In this document: piece after piece, positions 1 through 12,800 of the stretch
Position numbering within the stretch: the first letter of the stretch is position 1
How the letters are laid out: every line of letters begins with the position of its first letter
Source of the DNA: Pampus argenteus
Taxonomy: Eukaryota; Chordata; Actinopteri; Scombriformes; Stromateidae
Direction: 5' to 3'
Assembly (NCBI GenBank): GCA_036937835.1
Contig: CM072878.1
Span: 3,086,001 to 3,150,000, forward strand
Length of the DNA stretch: 64,000 nucleotides
Made by a program: the position numbers and the translations under genes
Notes under the pieces: model-generated
What the model saw: the letters and a program-made list of their open reading frames with translations, nothing else
Told to the model about the DNA's origin: nothing
The model's database searches: none

Positions 1-3000
1 AACCTGGCAACCCAAATAATTTCCTTATTGACTTCCTAATAGCTTATAAGCTTAAGATTTTATAAAGCAAGTAAATGATTAATAATGCTTATAAACCCTT
101 TGTAAAGGGTGACTTGTCAATGTGGTAGAAGTTAAACCTAACTAGCTATTTTTATACATGTCATAACATACCATGTTAGTTTTAATGATACCTTAGTTTT
201 GTGAAATAAGTTGTGATAAAAATATGCACCTTGTTAAAAATAAGATAATATAGTATCATTCTAAATGAAAAATGTCTTGTCGTTAAAAGGATTTTGAAAC
301 TGAGCAAATATTTTTTGTAATGTTGTCAGCAATGCACTGAGGTATTAATGCCTGGCATCACTTTGTTTTTCTCGTTGTCTTTCATTTATTGCTCTGTTTG
401 TCAAGGATCTGACTCATTAACATTTACACATGTATACGGACCAACTGAGCCATAAACATGCCAACTCACAAGAGTAAAGAGGAAGACTAAAAATGAGATT
501 GGAACTGAACCACAGAAGGCATGTGTGGCATTATATTAAGACTACAAAAATTTAGAATTTAATCTGTTGAGAGACAGAATTTACACAAAATATGTCAATG
601 CGTTTCTGTGCAGAAAACTAAAGGTAGAAAACATTCAAGAGAAAAGATTCTGCCTATTAAATACAATCAGTCAGACAGACAACGACAGGCAGGACAGTCC
701 AGGACATTTCATCATATCAAATCAAAAGATCTTCATCAAAAGGTGTTCTTGGACGGTTACAAAGTTATTGATTTAGCTTTGCAATATAATAACACAACAG
801 AAATAATCATTGAGAAAATGTTGATTCATTTACATCATATTAAATAAGAATAATTAAATAAAGAACAGTAGTAACAATGTTATCTACAGAACAAGTGCAA
901 TAAAGCTGAACTCCATTCTTTTATAATCTTCATTCACACTGTGTTAGTTCCTTTAACTTATAAAACCATTATATCATAACCACATTCTATATCCCTTTAC
1001 AGTATTATATTCCACCAGTACCTGGCTCAAAGTACTAAAGACTACTACAATTGTTTTTATGTGTGTGTGGTTTTTTTTTTTCATTTTAGCCATTTTCTGT
1101 TGTTTTAATGTTTTTATATTCCCCATACCACCGTTAGAGCAAACTCCTGCCAAACTCACTGCCATTTAAATTCCAAATGACACAGACATCAAGTCTGCAT
1201 CAAGGATAATCACTAATGACAAGCCATCAATCAGGTTGTGTAATATTGCAATTGCTTAATATCAGGCTACAGAGGTTTGCATGTCTAGAGTTCCCATCAC
1301 AGATTCATGTGTGTGATGGTAACAGAAAAAGAAAATGTAACAAAAACAAGCTCTACCACTTTCTTTTCTTTAAATGTATTTACAAAATGGGTTATATATA
1401 AATGCTGACGTGGTATCTACATCTATATGTATATGTCTCAGGGTACAGTATTTTCCGTGTAATTTCATGTTGTTTTCTGATTGGTTTGTAGACATAAATT
1501 TCGGACACTATCGGAATTGTGATGAAGGCTGTCTTTGGTTTTTAGGATGTACCCTAAAAATGTTGTGCCGATGGGATAAGACACAGGAGAATAATCTACA
1601 GTCGTGTAAAACACAACGGGCCTCATGCAAGAAGCAAACATATTTGTTCTTAAGTGGTACGAATGAAGGATTTAACGGAATTCAAGTTTAAATACGATAG
1701 TGGCATCATCTCAAATGGAACACATTACAAAATTTTTGCAAAATTTGTTTCATATTATCATTATGGTTTACCATGTGTTTTTTTTTTGTATTCTCTTGTT
1801 CATTTAATGTGACTGTCATCTCCTTGACCTCTTTCAGTCAAAACATTTTTTTGTATCTGACTTCATGTCAGACAGTATATTCATATTACAGTGATGCTCT
1901 GATGAGATCTTATTGGCAGCTGGACTACTAATACTTTGTAATTGTTTAGTATGACTATGAACGTGGCTAAATTAGTTGTGTTTTCATCTCCTGAGTTTTT
2001 GTGAATAAAATTTTCCCACAAACAATCTAAAACAGGTCACCTTATATAACTATTTATGGGTATCAATTATGCTAATTAAACAAATCTCACATAAGCAGGT
2101 GACATTCATTAGGTTCAAACAATGAACAACCTCAGAGAACGACAGTAAGGAAGATTTAAGAGAAGAATATGAAAATTTTCTAACACGAGGCCCAATGTTT
2201 CTTGAAAGCTTCTATAAGCAATTTAGCACACCGGTGGTGATCTATTACACACAAAAATCCTTTACATCAGACATGCTCATAATCACCAGCCTGTGATTAT
2301 TTATACCAAAATATATCAAATCTGGGTGAATTTCCTTACCTAGCGGAATCAATTGAATGGTCCAAAACAAATAAAAAGCACCCGTTTGCTCTCTAATATG
2401 GCACTTGTAAAACAGTTAAAGGGTAATCCTCAAAACATAGTGCTTTGATCCAGGTCTGGTGGGATGTTTTTGGCTAAGAAATATTCCCCATACAGTAAAT
2501 ACCTGTAAAGCAATGTGCCTCTGTGACAGAAAGCCACACCACCACACAGGTTGTATTGTTGACAAAAATAAAAATAGATTTACATAAAATGTAATAGTTT
2601 ATATTACTCTACCCCCAGCTGCATGTGCAATTATCAAGTTTTGCTTTTGTTTGATTCACAATATCTGTAGCTGCAGTTTGTATTGTAGGACGAATAGCAG
2701 AGCCACTTCTGAGATTTGGAGAAGTTAAAATATTTTGAAAAGAAAAAATCATAATATTACAGCTTCATTCGCAAAATATCATGACTTTTTCCTCATAAAA
2801 TGGCTACCTTATCTTTTTGCATCATGACCTTTTCTTGTAAAACAGTTTGTAATATGACTTTTTCTCATATAACTTTCTCTGGCAAATTACAATCTTGGTA
2901 CAACTATGTACTTCATATTGTAATATCAAATAATTGTAAACTGTATTTTTTCTGTGGAACATTAGAGCTTTAGTCTATGCACGACTACTGTGACACTTCC

Positions 3001-3890
3001 TGATGAAATAACTACTTTAGAGTCATAACATTCTGAGTTTTTTTTCCTCAAAATATTCAAACTTCATTTTTTAGCGAAGACCCCCCCCCCCCCCCTCCCA
3101 GCAGTAGTGGCCTCAATACTCCATCTTAGTATTGTAGGGCAGTGCAGTGTTTGAAGCTTGTATGCAGATGACGTATGATGCAGATGATGTATAATCAGTA
3201 AGCATTAGGCATAAATAGATTACGTTTTAAACAATATGCTACTCCGCCTAACAGATTTGTTTTTGCATAAATTATCATAGTAAATAACTGGGTGTGTCAG
3301 CTATATATATCATTTACAGTGAGGTGCAATTTAAATATTGTAATTGTAGTGAGACTAACTGCTTTCACAATGAGAATCCAACATATTTGTCATATATGTC
3401 ACTGTACTTTAAAGGAAAAATCCACCCTTAAATAAGTCATCACTGCTTTTGGCATGTTGTTTACATTTCTGGCTCCATAAATGACACGATGCTGTGAGTG
3501 CTGAGGAATGACAATAAAGGAATCTTAAGGTTAATGTTCAGAATCAGAATATTAGTGCAGCTCCAAAGGGGTTTGACAGAAAAATATTTTTCATCAACCC
3601 AAAATGGGAAATATTTTGGGATGAGTTATGGCGGGTATGACCATAACTCTCCTGACAGTAGCCTCAACAGCTCATGTTCTTTTTTGCGAGTGACATTCCG
3701 AAAACCGGCGAAAAACACAGAATGCTGCAGCCACAGGTGGAGGAAAAGTCGGTACGCTAAAATATTATAGTAGAATCACCAAATCACTGGAAAACTGGAA
3801 GAATTTGATTCACAACGTAAAAAATTTTTTTTTAACATATGTAAGGCTGGTACCATTTAGAGGACGGCTGGAGGACCCTTGCCGGACCTC
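1..3890. other. Intergenic / 3' flank of pdxdc1
   Basis: No coding exon is recognisable on either strand. The part next to 3891 should contain the pdxdc1 3' UTR, because the gene runs on the minus strand and stops at 3891, but no minus-strand AATAAA close to the stop decides where it ends. The stretch is AT-rich. It has a C homopolymer near 3080-3096 and a repeat-like segment from about 3405. Short open frames such as 1374-1691 and 3498-3770 show no family resemblance, and I treat them as chance. Confidence 0.6.
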
Positions 3891-6800
3891 CTATCCTCCG
3901 CTCTGCTCCACCTCCTCTGAGGCCTCCTCAGCCTGCACCTGCGTGTGCTCCTGCAATTCCTCTGGTATGACATCAAATGTAGTCTGCAAGTCTTCCTCAG
4001 GTACAGGCGGAGGGGTGGGTGGGTGAATGCTACTGCTCAGAGTGGTACTTTCTTCCATGGTTTCCTCAGCCTGTTCGATGGAGCTAGTTTCACTGAAGGA
4101 GTCGGATCCTGCCCCTGAGCGCCGGAATAACCTCTGACCTGTGATAGAAATATAGAAAGTGCATAAGGTGTATAGTGTCATCGAACAAGACAACAGAGCT
4201 AAGAGATTACAAAGAGAAATTACTATACACTATTTTTATTGTTTTCCAAAAAGGTGAGACATCGGCTTACAGGCTATCTAGCACTGAAGGGATAACCTCA
4301 AGCAGCAGGGGGAAAAACATTCTTCAAGATAGAAATGGACAAGAAAAAATTGTGTTTGTGATTATGAATGTGATTGCTCTGCTTGCTCTTGAAAAAGAAG
4401 ACAAGGTTCCTTCCATCCTTCCTTCTGGGAACTTACATGGCAAATTTTAAGAACCTTTAGAAGCACATCAAAAACACCAGTCTCAAACCACAAACATGCC
4501 AGTGAACATAGTTGATCAGTGCATGACATTATGCAAGTCTGACAAACCTTTCCATTTTATTTCAATCGTTAAACTGTCAACGAAAGTCAACACTTCCTGC
4601 ACAGATATTTCACAATAAAACACTAATTTTAATGTGTAATCGAAGAGCATGATCCCTGTAGGAAATGTTCAGTTGTGCTTGTGTGACAGTACCTTAGTTG
4701 TTTAAAAAAACAGCTAAGTGGAAGACTGTAGATGATTTGTGAATAAAAACAGTATTTCTTTTTTTTTTAAAGGAAGTGACAGCTACAGGGTGGTACCTGG
4801 CAGTCTTTTTGATGATGAGGAGATGGGAGAGTCTTGCAGGGAAGGCCTGCCTGCCTGGGCCTTTGTGGAATATGTCACCTCTGTGGTGTCCAGAGAACCT
4901 ATGGACACACCCGGCATAACATGCATATGTATGTTAAACACACCTAACACATACACAAACAAACATTTACATTCTTTGCTATTTACTTTTTATAAGAGCT
5001 GTGTTTGTAGTAGCATACCAAGTACCAGTCAAAAAGTTTGGACGCACTTTCTCATTCAAGTGAATGACTGGCACTGTCATGTGCAATCCATAAATTCTAC
5101 TTTTATAAAGCTTATACATTGTCGGTTTCTTGTTGCCTAGAGACGTCACAGAGGGTGGTAATGGTGCTGCATTCTATGTTAAAGCATGCCAACTCATTAC
5201 TGGACACATTTCCAGTAAAACAGATCACAGATACAATCCAGAACAGCCCAGAGTGTGTGAGCAAAACACACACTGGCTGACTTAAAGACTGACTCAGTGA
5301 CTCACTGATTGACTCAGTGACTCAATAACTGACTCACTCACTGAGATTTGCTGATGAGTGAGAGACCTTCACAAATACTATTGTGATGTAATGAATCATT
5401 GCACATCTGTTTACTACCTGATGTTGGGTCTCTCAATACATGCTGTGTAGTAAACGCAGATGGAGCCTACAGCGCTGTTCACTTGCTCCCTTAGTGCTCA
5501 GAGGCCTGATCTCGCAGAAGTCCAGTGAATTTTTGAGTGCTGGAGTGTCACTTTTGTTGACGGGATTCCAATGAGAGGAAATGACTGAGGGTTTGTTAAA
5601 CCACTAAGAAAACCACTCGCAAAGAGCAGGATCATACTGACCTTCTACAGTACTGCTGCTGCTTTATGTCCACAAATGTTTGTTTACTTCTAAGGAAGTA
5701 AAAGGCTGCTCTAAAATAAAACCAGTGATTCCACCAAAATCTCCTCACTCATTAGAATTTGGGACACTTCCAAAAATAACCTTGCAACAATGCAGTGCCC
5801 GACAAAGCTTGCTTTTCATTCTATGGTGCTTTAAGTTGGACATTGGGTTATGCACGCTACCTGCAGCCAGGTTGAAGGTCCTGCCCTTAACAGAGCTTTC
5901 GACTGGAGAAAACCAGTTTAATACAGAGCCAACCAAAGGAAGTTGTCTCAGCATCCCCTAAAAGACACAAAGACAAAGGAATTCAAATGCGTGTGAGTCA
6001 TACTATAATGAGGAACATATGTTTGTAGCTGTGAATGAATTTGTGTGAATGGGTGAATGTTGACATGTAGTGTAGAGTGCTTTGAGTGGTTGACAAGACT
6101 AGAAAAGCGCTGAATAAATGCAGTCAATTTACCATATTTACTACATCTGTCCTGTAAATCCTTACTTATTATAACTCTACTAACTATCTAACTTGAAACC
6201 AAAATTTCAAATCCAAATTCACTTTCAACTATGACTCTGTCTCTTAAAAGTAGAAAATTCAAAATGAATTCATACAAAACACATTTGCAATAAGTCCACA
6301 CACCTCTTCCACAAGTTTCTCCTCATTGGCTTTTTGTAACTGCAGCTCTGCCTCCAGGATCCCTTTCCTCACCACCTCTGTCATGTTCTCCAAGAGCTAC
6401 ACAGTAAAAGAACGAGTACTGTTTAGACATGTAACGTATGAGTGAATATAACATTTAAACATTCATACAACAGTAAAAATAGTCCTAACTTTGAACATTT
6501 GCCAGAAGCATGATATTCAACATGATAATTTGATATTACACCATTCAGTTATTCCCAATATTTTTTATTCTGATCTGCTGAATGCTTTATATTTATTGTG
6601 AATGAATTTCCCTCCGCTGCACTGTGCACTCTGTGCTGGGTCAGGTATCCTACAAAATGAATACAGTTGTTACCCTTCCGCTCTCCTCTATGTCCCTTCC
6701 TAGCGCAGCCATTGTATCCACCAGCTCTGAAACATCGACGTCCTCAGTTACCATGCTCACAAAAATACAGTCCTCCACTTTCCCAAACTCAGGACCTGGG

Positions 6801-9800
6801 AGGGGAGGGCGAGATGGAAAAAGAGAGAAACAACAACAAAGTTTAGAAAGTGAAATACTGTAGGTGACTTAGTTCAATCTTCACAGGCTTTGAAGAGGTA
6901 CTAACCAGTGGAGAAAATGATGTCAGTGTCAAGGTCTTGTAGTTTCTTCAGCAGCTCAGTGTTGATTTTCTTCAGCTCCTGTTGTGTTCTGCTCTCATCC
7001 ATTCCTTCAGCCTGTGGCTCGTACCTGAACATCAACACATTCATCTCAGTCCGATGCCTGAATTCTACTGAGCATGGAAGCCAAGTCTTTTCATGATGAA
7101 TCTCAACATTGTTAGGACAGCATGTATTAAGGAAATACATAACACTACTGGCTTCATCTAAATACTAAAGTGATGTGGCCGAAGGGTACATTCTGGTTAT
7201 TGTGTGTAGATTTGTTGACTTATCCAATACCCGCATCACTACTCAAGGCTCAGAGAAAACTTGAAAATAAATTTTCTTCTTTGCAGATTTGATAGCTGGA
7301 GTATTTTTGAAGTCTGATTTTAGATAAAAATGTTTCTGCAACAACATGCTCCGACTCTGTTGAGTGTTTTGGTACAGGTGTGACTTCAGCTCTCCTCCAG
7401 ACCAACTTAATTTGCTAAGTAATTTTTACGGTGACCAAGACCCATTTCCATGTACAGATTAGCACACTAGTATTGTCTTAAGACAGATTTTAAAAAACCT
7501 GAACCTAACCATCCATCCAGCCCTTTAGTCAGATAGCCAGTCAGTCAGGTTTTGTAGGGGAGTGATGTAATTCATACAGTGGCTTGCGAAACTATTTGGC
7601 CCCCTTGAACTTTGTGACCTTTTGCCACATTTCAGGCTTCAAACATAAAGATATAAAACTGTAATTTCTTGTGAAGAATCAACAACAAGTGGGACACAAT
7701 CATGAAGTGGAACACACTTTATTGGATATTTTAAACTTTTTTAACAAATAAAAAACGAAAAATTGGGCGTGTAAAATCATTCAGCCCCTTTACTTTTAGT
7801 GCAGCAAACTCTGTCCAGAAGTTCAGTGAGGATCTCTGAATGATTCAATGTTGACCTAAATGACTAACAATGATAAATGGAATCCACCTGTGTGTAATCA
7901 AGTCTCTGTATAAATGCACCTGCACTGTGATAGTCTCAGAGGTCTGTTTAAAGCGCAGAGAGCATCATGAAGAACAAGGAACACACCAGGCAGGTCCGAG
8001 ATACTGTTGTGGAGAAGTTTAAAGCTGGATTTGGATACAAAAAGATTTCCCAAGCTTTAAACATCCCAAGGAGCACTGTGCAAGCAATAATATTGAAATG
8101 GAAGGAGTATCAGACCACTGCAAATCTACCAAGATCTGGCCGTCCCCCTAAACTTTCAGCTCATACAAGGAGAAGACTGATCAGAGATGCAGCCAAGAGG
8201 CCCATGATCACTCTGGATGAACTGCAGAGGTCTACAGCTGAGGTGGGAGAATCTGTCCATAGGACAACAATCAGTCGTAAACTGCACAAATCTGGCCTTT
8301 ATGGAAGAGTGGCAAGAAGGAAGCCATTTCTTAAAGATATCCATAAAAAGTGTTGTTTAAAGTTTGCCACAAGCCACCTGGGAGACACACCAAACATGTG
8401 GAAGAAGGTGCTCTGGTCAGATGAGACCAAAATCGAACTTTTTGGCAACAATGCAAGACGTTATGTTTGGCGTAAAAGCAGCACAGCTCATCACCCTCAA
8501 CACACCATCCCCACTGTCAAACATGGTGGTGGCAGCATCATGGTTTGGGCCTGCTTTTCTTCAGCAGGGACAGGGAAGATGGTTAAAATTGATGGGAAGA
8601 TGGATGGAGCCAAATACAGGACCATTCTGGAAGAAAACCTGATGGAGTCCACTTCATGATTGTGTCCCACTTGTTGATTCTTCACAAAAAATTACAGTTT
8701 TATATCTTTATGTTTGAAGCCTAAAATGTGGCAAAAGGTCACAAAGTTCAAGGGGGCCAAATAGTTTCGCAAGCCACTGTAGGTCCTTTCATAACCTTCA
8801 CAACCACTAGTCTTATCCCTTTTATCACTGAGCCTACCGATCCCAACTGTTCCTTAGTTGCCTATATGTATTGCCTACATCAGTTACTTAACCACCTAAA
8901 TGACCTGAGGTATACAATGAAACTACTGCTAGAGCTCGCACTGCTAGAAAATAATTCACAAATATAAAATTTTGATTTAACTATTTTGATATTGCACACA
9001 TTAAAATCGTGCCAAAATGAATTAATTCGATAGTTTTTTCTGTCATTGTTAAGCAACATATTGTGGCTGCTGTGTTAAGAATATTAAACAACACATATAC
9101 AAATGCAAAGTAAAAATGGACATAAAAGCAGTCCGAGTCCAATCTCATTATGCAATAGCTGGTTCTATAAAACCTATTCAACCTTACCGGACAGCCCCAA
9201 GGCCAGGCCAGCTGAGCTCCTCAATGTATCGGAGGGAGGGCGCATGTCGGTGGGCCTCTTCTCTGAAGTCCTGTCTGAGGCACATTGTAGAGCTCATCAC
9301 AGGCACCAGCTCTGACAGCTTCTCTACCAGATCCTCCACATCCTCCTGCTGGGTCCCCAGGACTGGATGCGAGGGAGAAAGGCATGGTTATGACTGCTAA
9401 CTTACATTTATTAACGGATACAGGCCTGTGTGTGGCACTACCAATAACATATATTAAAAAATACATCTTGGCAAAATGTGTGTGTGTGTGTGTGTGTGTG
9501 TGTTCATGTTACCTGCAGCAGTAAGGAGTGGGCTGAAACGAACACAGGTACCCTCATCTTCAAGCTCCACCACATCTATTCCACTGGTGGGAACCAGCTG
9601 GGCCAGCTGCTCACCCAGCTACACCCGGAAAAAGCATTAATTTAAAAAGGAACAACATATTTTGCAGACTAACATGCAACATGAGTTTAGACCTGAAAAG
9701 CAAAACAATGATCTTAAAGAATCTAAAAGGCTGAGGAACTGAAGAGTAATAATCTTCTGGTCATCACTCAAGCAACACCTTTCATATTACACATTTGTAA

Positions 9801-12800
9801 CAGTTATTTGAGTCACTTATTATAGAAATAATGACCAAACTAGCATAGGCACAAAAAATAGAAGTTACAGTCCATGTGAAAGAGGAGAAAACACTCACCC
9901 ATCTGTTGAAGGCATCAAGCGCCTCTTTCTCCCCAAAACAGTAACCCTCCACTGAACCCCCACTGGATGCTAGCAACAGATAAGAAAAGGAAATAGTAAC
10001 TTAAGTTGGATACAGCTGTATAGTGTGATAATCTGTTGTGTATAATTATTTTAGGAATCCTTTTTTGAGCATGAGCATCCACTGGTCGATCACCAAGGAT
10101 CAATCACAAGGAGTCAGTAGACAGCCAGAAAATATAAGGAGGATGTTCACATCAAAGCACATACTACATGTCCCATTCTTCACCTGAGCCAGCTTGATTC
10201 ACTGCGTAAAGACTATCGGATGCAAATAAAACCTCTGAAAACTAGTGGACTTTCGAGCTTAGGAAAAAATGTTCCACAAATCCCTTTTTGATTTAAACAG
10301 CATATGTGAAACTAAAAGACACCACAGAAATTCTATCCGGTGGTGCATTACTGTTTCTGATTTACAGAGAGTATTTATTAAAGTTGGCTCAACCATGTTC
10401 ATAATGTCCAGGGAGCACAACGCTTACCGGCACTCATTTCCTGGGAAAACTTGAACAGCACCACAGGAGAGTTGAGTTCATCCTCCACCTGTTGGACACA
10501 CAAAAACACAGATCAGGCATCTGATATTCAGTGATCATTACAATCATACTTAACAAGTGATCTACTGTGGCATGCAAAACAATTATCATTAGTTAAAACG
10601 GTGTGATGTAAACATGGATTTAAGACTTTGCTTTGTGTCCATGCCCACTGAAGCTACTGTATTTTATGTCCATGATAATTGGAACTGTATGTCACATACA
10701 GTACTTGTTTCGAGTCAAAATATCAAACTGATCTGTATGGAAGTGGTGCCCAGAGTCCTTGCCTCTCAGTGGTAAGGAGCAGCCCAAACCAAAGGTATTG
10801 CTCCATTGTAGAAGATTTTGATTTCATTTCCAATGCAAACTAAACAATATTTGGCATCAGGCATTTCAATTACTCCATTATCACATATTTTAAAAGCAAG
10901 TCTATGAACCATGCAACTAGGTTATTGATGCAGGCAGTACCTGGACACATGTGCATTTTTGAGTATATCACCCAGGGTTGATGTCTCCTGTTTAGTATTG
11001 CATTACTATTTGTGTCAAATTTAGACAGAATCAAATTTAGCAAATCACTGATCTTAGTGAAGTTACTTGTGGTACATCTGTTTAACTCCTAAGACAGGAA
11101 ATAAAACCCACAGTGAAGCCACAGTAATGACATCCAGGTGAAAGGTTAAGGCAAGCATCATGCCTGGTGGGGCTGGAATGAAGACTAGTGTTTCTGGATT
11201 GTTGATGTGAGGGTCATGAATAATTCATAGGCATGTGTGGCGTTGTCATGTTGGAAAACCAGCAAGTTAACTCCAATATGTTTTACAAACAACTAGAGAC
11301 ACATGGTTATTGGACACAGGCCAGGCATAAAAGCCTCAGTATGCCTCAAACAAACTGCTTATCAGGTTGTCTTCCCTATGGTGGAATTGTTCTGATATAT
11401 GTGTAACTTTTTGTTCTTTTCTTTTTTTTGTTCTTCACACAACTTATTTCATGTGGTACACCATGAATGCCTTTGAGGACATTTCAAACAAGCACAAACA
11501 CAGTTTTGTCTTTGCAGTCCAATTTTGCGTTTGCATGCAGTCACAGTATGTTTGAAGTATACTGAGTGTAGAGGGGTTTCCATGTATCTAATGAACGCAG
11601 ACTGCTGGTGGCCTGATACACAGGCACCAGCTCAGGCAGCCTCTTCTTAAGGCAGACATCAGTGAGGAGGGGTAAAGTTAATTCATAACTGCCATCAAAA
11701 GTATATGAACAGCAGGAACCCAGCACCAGATGAAGCAGATAGAACCCAGGAATTAACAATAAGCACAGTTAAGGCAGGAAGGTAAAAGGAATTCAGACAT
11801 TTTAAGCAAGAAAAGAGAGAGCACAAGATATAACAAAGGATGACAGTAATTATGGTTGCATTCAAATCATTAAAGTTGCATTTAGGAGCAATGCCCTCAC
11901 AGTTAAGGTGCTTTAGGATACCTCTTAGAAAGCTTCCTGTGGAGGTATTCCAGATACCTCCATGTATGCTCAGAACATGCTGGAGAAATTACATATCCCA
12001 CTGGTCCTCAAATGAAATCAAATTAAATTTTATTTATATAGCCCAAAATCACAAAATACATTAGTCTCAGAGGGCTTTACAATCTGTACAGGGAGTGACA
12101 CCCTCTGTCCTTAGACCCTTAGTTCAGGTGAGGAAAAACTTGCCCACCAAAAAACCTTTTAACAGGGAAAAAGGTGGAAGAAACCTCAGGAAGAGCCACA
12201 GAGGAGGGATCCCTCTCCCAGGACGGACAGACGTGCAATGATGTCACGTGCTGAACACGTCCTGTTCTAAAGAAAAGGATGCTTGGACTACTTTGCTTGA
12301 ACAGCTTCTACTGCGTCTTGATCAAGCAGCAGAGGCTGAAAGGATGCTCCTAGATTATATGGGTTTAAAGGGGGCACACTGTACAGTAACTGTACAATGC
12401 ATTTTAACAAGACTAAGGGTCTACAGACGTGCTTGCAGCTCTGTGAAGCTGTACTCAGGTACAGCCGTGCTTTGCACTACATGGTATCATCAGCATGGCA
12501 ACATGCTCACAATGACAATGATAACATGCTGTTTAGAAGGTCACGTTTATCATGGTCGCCACCTAAGTTTAGCATGTTAGCATGCTAACAATTGGGTATT
12601 TGGTCTTCAAAATCAAAATTCTTCCTGTTGGGAAGAAGAATGTATGCTCTAAATTTCATGGTAATCACCACCCAGCGCTTTGACTTTGTCATCTCTAGAG
12701 CTCTACCACGTCCTTGGCTAAGAAAACAATACAACCTTTGGCTACTGCATGTCAGTTTGGTGCAACAATTCAGGCTTACACAGGAACAGTTAGAAAGCCC

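Larger units (their letters stand above)
7577..8779 (+). mobile_element. Tc1/mariner transposon, internally deleted, with near-perfect TIRs
   Basis: The element is 1203 bp, flanked by the TA target dinucleotides at 7575-7576 and 8780-8781. The left terminal inverted repeat (7577-7711) and the right one (8648-8779) begin CAGTGGCTTGCGAAACTATT. By eye they differ by only two substitutions and one 3-nt indel. Such similarity suggests a recent insertion or recent mobilisation. The interior carries the 5' two-thirds of a transposase gene, and the 3' part has been lost up to the edge of the right repeat. The element sits in pdxdc1 intron 17 with its transposase antisense to the host gene. Confidence 0.93.

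Noticed and set aside
3805..4026. Plus-strand serine/cysteine-rich frame
   Set aside because: Antisense of the last pdxdc1 coding exon (3891-4138).
4739..5140. Plus-strand 133-codon protein-like frame
   Set aside because: It is the antisense of pdxdc1 exon 22, which has homology and proper splice borders on the minus strand.
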